The notes beneath the pieces are model-generated. The model ran no database searches and had not been told where the DNA came from. It saw only the letters and a list, made by a program, of their open reading frames with translations. Of a DNA stretch of 64,000 nucleotides, positions 58,864-64,000 are shown one piece after another. A program made the position numbers and the translations under genes. Origin of the DNA: Archangium gephyra (GTDB lineage: Bacteria > Myxococcota > Myxococcia > Myxococcales > Myxococcaceae); assembly GCF_001027285.1 (NCBI RefSeq), contig NZ_CP011509.1:9324501-9388500 (forward strand), in the 5' to 3' direction. Every line of letters starts with the position of its first letter. Within the stretch, counting starts at the first letter, position 1.

Positions 58864-60486
58864 ATGATTCGTCTCGACAACATCGGCAAGCAGCACGGAC
58901 AGCAGATCCTCTTCGTGGAGGCCTCTGCGCAGCTCAACAAGGGCGAGAAGGTGGGTCTGGTGGGCCCGAACGGAGCGGGCAAATCCACCCTGTTCCGGAT
59001 GGTGGTCCAGCGGGAGCACCCGGACGAGGGCCAGGTGTCCGTGGATCGCGGCGTCACGGTCGGCTACTTCGACCAGGACGTGGGCGAGATGTCCGGGCAG
59101 AGCGCCGTGGCGGCGGTGATGGACGGCGCGGGCCCGGTGTCCGAGGTGGCCTCCGAGCTCAAGCAGCTCGAGGCGGCCATGGCGGACCCGGACCGCATGG
59201 ACGAGATGGACAAGCTCGTGGAGCGCTTCGGTGTGGTGCAGGGGCGCTACGAGGAGCTGGGCGGCTACGCGCTGGAGGGCCGGGCGCGGGAGATCCTCGC
59301 GGGCCTCGGCTTCTCCGAGGAGATGATGGACGGGGACGTGGGCGCCCTGTCGGGCGGATGGAAGATGCGCGTGGCCCTGGCCCGCATCCTCCTGATGAGC
59401 CCGGACGTGATGCTGCTGGACGAGCCGAGCAACCACCTCGACATCGAGTCGCTCATCTGGCTGGAGAACTTCCTCAAGGGCTTCGAGGGAGCGCTGCTGA
59501 TGACGAGCCACGATCGCGAGTTCATGAACCGCATCGTGACGAAGATCATCGAGATCGACGGCGGCGAGCTGACGACGTACACGGGCAACTACGAGTTCTA
59601 CGAGCAGCAGCGGGCGCTCAACGAGAAGCACCAGCAGGCGCAGTACGAGCGCCAGCAGGCGATGCTCGCCAAGGAGCTGAAGTTCATCGAGCGCTTCAAG
59701 GCCCGGGCCTCGCACGCGGCCCAGGTACAGAGCCGGGTGAAGAAGCTGGAGAAGATCGAGAAGGTGGAGCCGCCCAAGCGCCGCCAGACGCTGGTGTTCG
59801 AGTTCCAGCAGGCGCCGCGCTCGGGCGACGACGTGGCCAAGCTGGAGCGGGTGGTGAAGGGCTACGGCAAGCGCCGCATCTACAACGGCCTGGACTTCCT
59901 CGTGCGGCGCGGCGAGCGCTGGTGCGTGATGGGCGTGAACGGCGCGGGCAAGTCCACCCTGCTCAAGCTGATCGCCGGTGAGTCCAAGCCGGACGACGGC
60001 GCGGTGAGCGTGGGCGGCAGCGTGAAGATGGGCTACTTCGCCCAGCACGCCATGGAGCTGCTCAAGCCGGACCAGACGGTGTTCGACTCGCTGGTGGACA
60101 GGTTCCCCCGGGCCTCGCAGGGCTCGCTGCGCGCGCTGGCCGGGTGCTTCGGCTTCTCGGGCGATGAGATCGAGAAGAAGTGCAAGGTGCTCTCCGGAGG
60201 CGAGAAGGCACGGCTGGTGCTGGCGCAGATGCTGTACGACCCGCCCAACTTCCTGATCCTCGACGAGCCCACCAACCACCTGGACATGGCGACGAAGCAG
60301 ATGCTCATCGCGGCGCTGGCCAACTACGAGGGCACCATGCTCTTCGTGAGCCACGACCGGCACTTCCTGGGCGCGCTGTCCAACCGGGTGCTGGAGCTGA
60401 CGCCCGAGGGCATCCACCAGTACGGCGGCGGCTACACGGAGTACGTGGCCCGCACCGGCCACGAGGCCCCCGGCCTGCGCAGCTGA
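58864..60486 (+). CDS. ABC-F ATPase, YbiT/EttA-like
   Basis: 540 residues. Two ATP-binding domains: GPNGAGKSTLFRMVV with LSGGWKMRVALARILL and LLDEPSNHLD; GVNGAGKSTLLKLIA with LSGGEKARLVLAQMLY and LDEPTNHLDMATKQ. There is no C-terminal coiled coil; a charged helical linker (RARALNEKHQQAQYERQQAM) joins the two. The length matches the YbiT group. It gates or rescues ribosomes, like its neighbour, and is separated from it by the dispersed palindrome. Confidence 0.9.
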   Translation: MIRLDNIGKQHGQQILFVEASAQLNKGEKVGLVGPNGAGKSTLFRMVVQREHPDEGQVSVDRGVTVGYFDQDVGEMSGQSAVAAVMDGAGPVSEVASELKQLEAAMADPDRMDEMDKLVERFGVVQGRYEELGGYALEGRAREILAGLGFSEEMMDGDVGALSGGWKMRVALARILLMSPDVMLLDEPSNHLDIESLIWLENFLKGFEGALLMTSHDREFMNRIVTKIIEIDGGELTTYTGNYEFYEQQRALNEKHQQAQYERQQAMLAKELKFIERFKARASHAAQVQSRVKKLEKIEKVEPPKRRQTLVFEFQQAPRSGDDVAKLERVVKGYGKRRIYNGLDFLVRRGERWCVMGVNGAGKSTLLKLIAGESKPDDGAVSVGGSVKMGYFAQHAMELLKPDQTVFDSLVDRFPRASQGSLRALAGCFGFSGDEIEKKCKVLSGGEKARLVLAQMLYDPPNFLILDEPTNHLDMATKQMLIAALANYEGTMLFVSHDRHFLGALSNRVLELTPEGIHQYGGGYTEYVARTGHEAPGLRS

Positions 60487-60534
60487 CCGAAGGGTTCTGG
60501 ACGGGCCTCACCCGGGCATGGAGGATTCCCCTCC

Positions 60535-61242
60535 ATGCTCACCCTCCACAAAGGCCCTGCCGCGTTCGGAGTCAGCGACATCAGCCCCTTCTGTCTGAAG
60601 CTGGAGACCTATCTCCGGATGGCCGGGGTCTCCTACACGGCAAGGGCGGCCGACTTCGGGAAGGCCCCCAAGGGAAAGATCCCCTTCATCGAGGAGGAGG
60701 GCTCCTTCCTGGGTGACTCCCAGCTCATCATCGAGCACCTCAAGCGCAAGCACGGAGACCCGCTCGACGCGAAGCTCGGCGCGGCGGAGCTCGTCCAGGG
60801 CCACCTGGTCCGGCGGGTGCTGGAGGAAAGCGTCTACTGGCACATCATCCATGAGCGCTGGGTCACTCCGGAGGGCTGGCGGATCTACAAGCCCGTCTTC
60901 GAGGGCTTCTTCCCGCGCGTCGTCGGCAAGCTCGCCTCGCCCATGGTTCGCCGGGGGGTCATCAAGGCGAGCCACACCCAGGGCCTGGGCCGCCACCGGC
61001 CAGAGGAGATTTTGGAGATGGGGAAGGCGGACGTCTCCGCGGTGGCGGCGGTGCTCGGCGACAAGCCGTTCCTGCTGGGTGAGAACCCCACCTCGTTCGA
61101 CGCGGCGCTCTACGCGTTCATCGTGAGCATCATCGCGTTCCCGCTGGACTCACCGCTCCGGAAGTACACCCAGGGGCAGCAGAACCTGGTCCGCTACTGC
61201 GAGCGCGTCCAGAAGCGCTACTTCGCGAACGGACAGAAGTAG
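60535..61242 (+). CDS. Glutathione S-transferase-like protein, metaxin/FAXC type
   Basis: 235 residues. Thioredoxin-like N-terminus (SDISPFCLKLETYLRMAGVS) followed by GKIPFIEEEGSFLGDSQLII, where the cis-Pro/Glu-Ser type glutathione site would be, then an all-helical C-terminal domain with NPTSFDAALYAF. The pattern is that of the metaxin/FAXC (failed axon connections) group rather than detoxifying GSTs. Substrate not known. It starts 48 bases after the ABC-F stop. Confidence 0.85.
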   Translation: MLTLHKGPAAFGVSDISPFCLKLETYLRMAGVSYTARAADFGKAPKGKIPFIEEEGSFLGDSQLIIEHLKRKHGDPLDAKLGAAELVQGHLVRRVLEESVYWHIIHERWVTPEGWRIYKPVFEGFFPRVVGKLASPMVRRGVIKASHTQGLGRHRPEEILEMGKADVSAVAAVLGDKPFLLGENPTSFDAALYAFIVSIIAFPLDSPLRKYTQGQQNLVRYCERVQKRYFANGQK

Positions 61243-61383
61243 ACCGCCCCGGCAGGCCCCGTCTGTACACCGAGCAACAGCGCGCTCCCGGCCTCCCCGC
61301 CGGGCGATGCGCGTGGGGCGCCGCATGTCCAGGCTTCGTCCGCTCGACGAGCGGTTGAGTCGAGGCACGCGGGGGTGGTGGGA

Positions 61384-61761
61384 ATGAGACGGATGCTCGT
61401 GTCGTGCATGGCGGCGGGGGCGGTGTGGCTGTCGGGGTGTGCCAACTGCGAGCAGCTCCAGGAAGCCGCGACGGAGTTGGTCTCCCACTACGCCCAGTGC
61501 AGTCCTGGCGACACCTGCCAGAAGATCGATCTGCTCGCCCTGGCCGGCGGGCAGAACTGCCTGGGCGCGTTCCAATGCTTCGGCGCCGTCAACATGAGGG
61601 CCAACCTCACCGAGTTCCAGCGGCGAGCGCGAACCCTGGCCCAGCAGGCCTCCATTGTCTGCCAGCCGGGAGAGTGCGTCACTGCGTCCTGTCTGGACCC
61701 GAGAGAGCTCATCCCCGTGTGCGACACGGCGCTCGGCCAGTGCGTGCTGGTGCCGCGTTAG
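61384..61761 (+). CDS. Small Cys-rich lipoprotein
   Basis: 125 residues. Lipobox VWLSGC near residue 19, followed by eight or more Cys in pairs (CANCEQLQEA; QCSPGDTCQKI; GQNCLGAFQCF; CQPGECVTASC). Likely disulfide-rich, exported. No known family. Confidence 0.75.
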   Translation: MRRMLVSCMAAGAVWLSGCANCEQLQEAATELVSHYAQCSPGDTCQKIDLLALAGGQNCLGAFQCFGAVNMRANLTEFQRRARTLAQQASIVCQPGECVTASCLDPRELIPVCDTALGQCVLVPR

Positions 61762-61767
61762 ACGTGC

Positions 61768-63138
61768 TCAGAGCAGCTTGCCGGGATTGAGGATACCGAG
61801 CGGGTCCATCGCGCTCTTGATGGTCAGGTGGAGCCGGTGGGTCTCGGGACCGAGCTGCCGGGCGATGAACGGGCGCTTGAGCGAGCCGACCCCGTGCTCG
61901 CCGGTGATGGTTCCCCCCAGCTCGAGCACCGCATGCAGGATGTCGTCGAACGCCGCCCGGGCCCGTGCCACCGCGTCCGGATCGTTCGGGTCGAAGACGA
62001 TCGTGGGATGCATGTTCCCGTCTCCCGCGTGCCCGAACGTCCCGATGAGCACCCCCCGCTGCCCGGCGATGCGCTCGACCTCCGCGAGCAGGTCCGGAAT
62101 GCGCGAGAGCGGAACGCCCACGTCATCGAGCAGGGTCGAGCCCTGCCGCTCCAGCGCGGGAAAGGCGAAGCGGCGCGCGCCCATCAGCAGCTCACCCTCG
62201 GCCTCGTCGGAGGAGTGCGCGACGAAGGTCGCTCCGACGGCCTCGCAGATGGCCGCCATCCGCGTGCTCTCCGCCACGCCCTGCTCTCCCCCGGCATCGG
62301 AGCGCGCCAGCAGGAGCGCCGCGGCGTTGACGTCCAGGCCCATGGGCCTGGCGGCCTCGACGGCGCGGACGGTGGTGCGGTCCATCAACTCCAGGAGCGA
62401 GGGCCGGAGCTCGGCCATGATCTCCGTGACCGCCGCCCCGGCACCCACGAGCGTCGGGAACGAGGCCACCAGGGTCGTGGCCCGGGGCGGGCGCGGCCGG
62501 AGCTTCAGCGTGGCCTCGGTGATGATGCCGAGCGTGCCCTCGGAGCCGACGAACAGCCGGGTGAGGTCATAGCCGGCGACGTTCTTGACCATGCGTCCGC
62601 CGGTCCGGACGACGGAGCCATCCGCCAGGACGGCCTCGAGCCCGAGCACCGCATCCCCGGTCACACCGTACTTCACGCAGCACAGGCCGCCGGCATTCGT
62701 CGCGAGGTTGCCGCCGAGGGTCGAGAACTCCCAGCTCGCGGGGTCCGGCGCGTACCAGAGCCCCAGCTCCGCCGCGGCCGACTTCAGCGCGCCGTTGATG
62801 ACTCCCGGCTGGACGACGGCGTACAGGCCTCGCCGGTCGAGCTCCAGGATGCGGTTCATCCGCGTGAGCGAGAGCACGATGCACCCGTCCACCGCGTTGG
62901 CTCCGCCTGACAGTCCCGAGCCCGCCCCACGCGGGACGACGGGGACTCGGTGGGCCGAGGCCACACGAAGCACGGCCTGCACCTCGGTGGTCGAGCCAGG
63001 ACGCACGAGGACCCGAGGGACACCCGCCAGAGCCCATCCAGCCTGGTCACGGCGATGAGACTCGAGCACATCCGGGTCGGTGACGAGTGCTTCGGGCGGC
63101 AGGACGGCCGCGAGCTCACGCAACAGGTCCACGCTCAT
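61768..63138 (-). CDS. GlcD-type FAD-binding oxidase
   Basis: 456 residues. FAD site VVPRGAGSGLSGGANAVDGC and WEFSTLGGNLATNAGGLCCV; C-terminal FAD-oxidase part with GTFGHAGDGNMHPTIVFDPN and GGTITGEHGVGSLKRPF. The fold belongs to the VAO family, most like the GlcD subunit of glycolate oxidase or D-lactate dehydrogenase. No GlcE or GlcF gene is nearby, so it may work alone on a 2-hydroxy acid. Confidence 0.9.
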   Translation of the reverse strand: MSVDLLRELAAVLPPEALVTDPDVLESHRRDQAGWALAGVPRVLVRPGSTTEVQAVLRVASAHRVPVVPRGAGSGLSGGANAVDGCIVLSLTRMNRILELDRRGLYAVVQPGVINGALKSAAAELGLWYAPDPASWEFSTLGGNLATNAGGLCCVKYGVTGDAVLGLEAVLADGSVVRTGGRMVKNVAGYDLTRLFVGSEGTLGIITEATLKLRPRPPRATTLVASFPTLVGAGAAVTEIMAELRPSLLELMDRTTVRAVEAARPMGLDVNAAALLLARSDAGGEQGVAESTRMAAICEAVGATFVAHSSDEAEGELLMGARRFAFPALERQGSTLLDDVGVPLSRIPDLLAEVERIAGQRGVLIGTFGHAGDGNMHPTIVFDPNDPDAVARARAAFDDILHAVLELGGTITGEHGVGSLKRPFIARQLGPETHRLHLTIKSAMDPLGILNPGKLL

Positions 63139-63195
63139 GGGCGCTGATGCTATCGAGTGAACGCCAGGCGGACCATGTTCTCGGAGTGGCCGCGG

Positions 63196-64000
63196 TCAGG
63201 CGGACTCGAAGAGTTCCTGCACGGACTGCACGGACACTGCCTTGCGAAGCCAGCGCTTGAGTTGCTCGAGGTCGGTGCAGGCGGCAATGCGTTGGCGGGA
63301 CTGCTCATCCACCTGGAGGCCCCGGGCTCCGAGGACCTCCAGGAGGGCTGTCACTTCTCCCTCCTGCCGCCCCTCCTGCCGCCCCTCCTGCCGCCCCTCC
63401 TGCCGGCCTTGGGCGAAGTACCGCCGGGCGAACTCGCTCTGGTACTCGTAGGTGCCACTGCTCATCAGTGCCTCCAGGGCGGTGCGCGCCGCGTCGTTCA
63501 GCGAGCCCATCACCAGGTCAAAATAGAAGCGCGCCCGCTCTTCATCAATCCCCACCAGGCCGGGCAGCACCGCATCGGCGATGGCCGCGCCCTTCTCTCC
63601 CTGCCCGTGTGCCATGGCGGACAGCACCGCCAACTCCACCGCCTCACGCGCCTGCTCGGGCCGCGTAATGACCGGAATGCGCTCCGGTCCCGCCACGCAG
63701 GGCCTCAGCACGAAGCCCGGGTGGCCCAGGTCCACCGGCTGCCCGCCCCAGCGGGCCACCGGCCCGTCTGGAGCCACCACCAGCAGCACCGTGGGGCACC
63801 TCAACTTCGCCCTCATGTGGGTGAGGTACACCGGCCACGTGTACCGCTTCTCCTCGTCCGCAGAGAGCTGCACCTCCACCACGATGGCGAAGCGCGGCGT
63901 GTCCTCCCACAGCTGTACCACCAGATCCGCCCGGTACTCGGTGGGTACCACCTGGGTCAGCTCCGCGGACTCCGCCCGGGCCTCCGCGTAGGCGGGCACC
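63196..64000 (-). CDS. PD-(D/E)XK nuclease-like protein (Rpn/DUF4351-like), 5' end outside window
   Basis: At least 267 residues visible; the gene runs past the right edge. The core is RADLVVQLW then FAIVVEVQLSADEEKRYTWP, where D and E-V-Q fit a PD-(D/E)XK motif with Gln in place of Lys. A QEGR repeat in the C-terminal part links to a helical tail ending ELFESA. Related genes are multicopy in many myxobacteria and may be transposon-linked (Rpn-like recombination-promoting nucleases). The catalytic Lys is not seen, so activity is uncertain. Confidence 0.7.
   Translation of the reverse strand, partial: VPAYAEARAESAELTQVVPTEYRADLVVQLWEDTPRFAIVVEVQLSADEEKRYTWPVYLTHMRAKLRCPTVLLVVAPDGPVARWGGQPVDLGHPGFVLRPCVAGPERIPVITRPEQAREAVELAVLSAMAHGQGEKGAAIADAVLPGLVGIDEERARFYFDLVMGSLNDAARTALEALMSSGTYEYQSEFARRYFAQGRQEGRQEGRQEGRQEGEVTALLEVLGARGLQVDEQSRQRIAACTDLEQLKRWLRKAVSVQSVQELFESA
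63360..63407 (-). repeat. Four-fold 12-base in-frame repeat in the nuclease-like gene
   Basis: CCTCCTGCCGCC on the plus strand, four units, encodes QEGR repeats in frame (minus strand). The last copy differs by one base. It makes a flexible linker that can change length by slippage without a frameshift. Confidence 0.85.

Overview
The window is high-GC DNA (estimated by eye) from a predatory myxobacterium, most likely suborder Cystobacterineae. The indications are an early-branching type III secretion (T3SS) locus with flagellar traits, an elongation factor G of the spirochaete/planctomycete/deltaproteobacterial EF-G1 type (HIDSGKTT), many secreted lipoproteins and outer-membrane barrels, and a DUF5722 glycosidase-like protein. 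No tRNA, rRNA, insertion sequence or CRISPR array was seen.

Bases 1-1070 hold the start of an SLC13-type permease, a decayed HAD-hydrolase remnant and about 550 bases without a recognisable gene. Bases 1074-20225 are a T3SS locus, all on the minus strand. Reading with transcription (right to left), one block holds a small unknown protein (19911-20225), a secreted rod/filament-like protein (19215-19769), a TPR chaperone, a small basic protein, a FliA/sigma-28-like sigma factor and the inner rod protein SctI, closed by a terminator. The second block is SctJ, a FliG-like protein in the SctK position, SctL, SctN, SctO, SctP, SctQ, FliO, SctR, SctS, SctT, SctU, a free-standing SctU C-terminal domain, an unknown protein, an LcrH/SycD-type TPR chaperone, an unknown protein, and then six tandem copies of a gene for one identical 72-residue needle-like protein. 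SctV, SctD, the SctC secretin and translocators are not in this window.

The main finding is a shared promoter-like sequence, G(A/C)AACT-N13-CGATAA, close to the flagellar sigma-28 consensus. It precedes five of the six needle copies, the rod/filament-like gene (19215-19769) and a gene 8 kb outside the cluster (28347-28805). It was not seen before the basal-body operon. Together with the sigma-28-like gene inside the locus, this suggests flagellar-style two-stage control of an injectisome, with amplified late genes and a new candidate secreted protein.

Bases 20396-28211 hold a secreted Gly/Asp-rich protein and a GbsR/MarR-type regulator with its own palindrome. This is followed by a six-step envelope locus: an ABC ATPase, two FtsX-type permeases, a LolA-like periplasmic protein and an outer-membrane barrel, ending in a terminator. 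From 28347 to 53000 lies mixed accessory content. It includes an EAL phosphodiesterase, an LVIVD lipoprotein, a 1169-residue metallopeptidase/propeller/barrel fusion, a phospholipase D-like lipoprotein with degenerate HKD motifs, a CotH-like lipoprotein, a DUF2243 protein, a DUF5722 protein and a CxxCH lipoprotein. It also includes a CDP-alcohol phosphotransferase, a phosphate-selective-type porin preceded by a possible small RNA, GNAT, a TPR protein, an RNA methyltransferase, a DUF1028 protein and a pseudouridine synthase.

Bases 53086-60486 form a translation/RNA group: EF-G, an RhlE-like helicase and two ABC-F ATPases. The right end has a metaxin-like GST protein, a Cys-rich lipoprotein, a GlcD-type FAD oxidase and a PD-(D/E)XK-like protein cut by the window edge.
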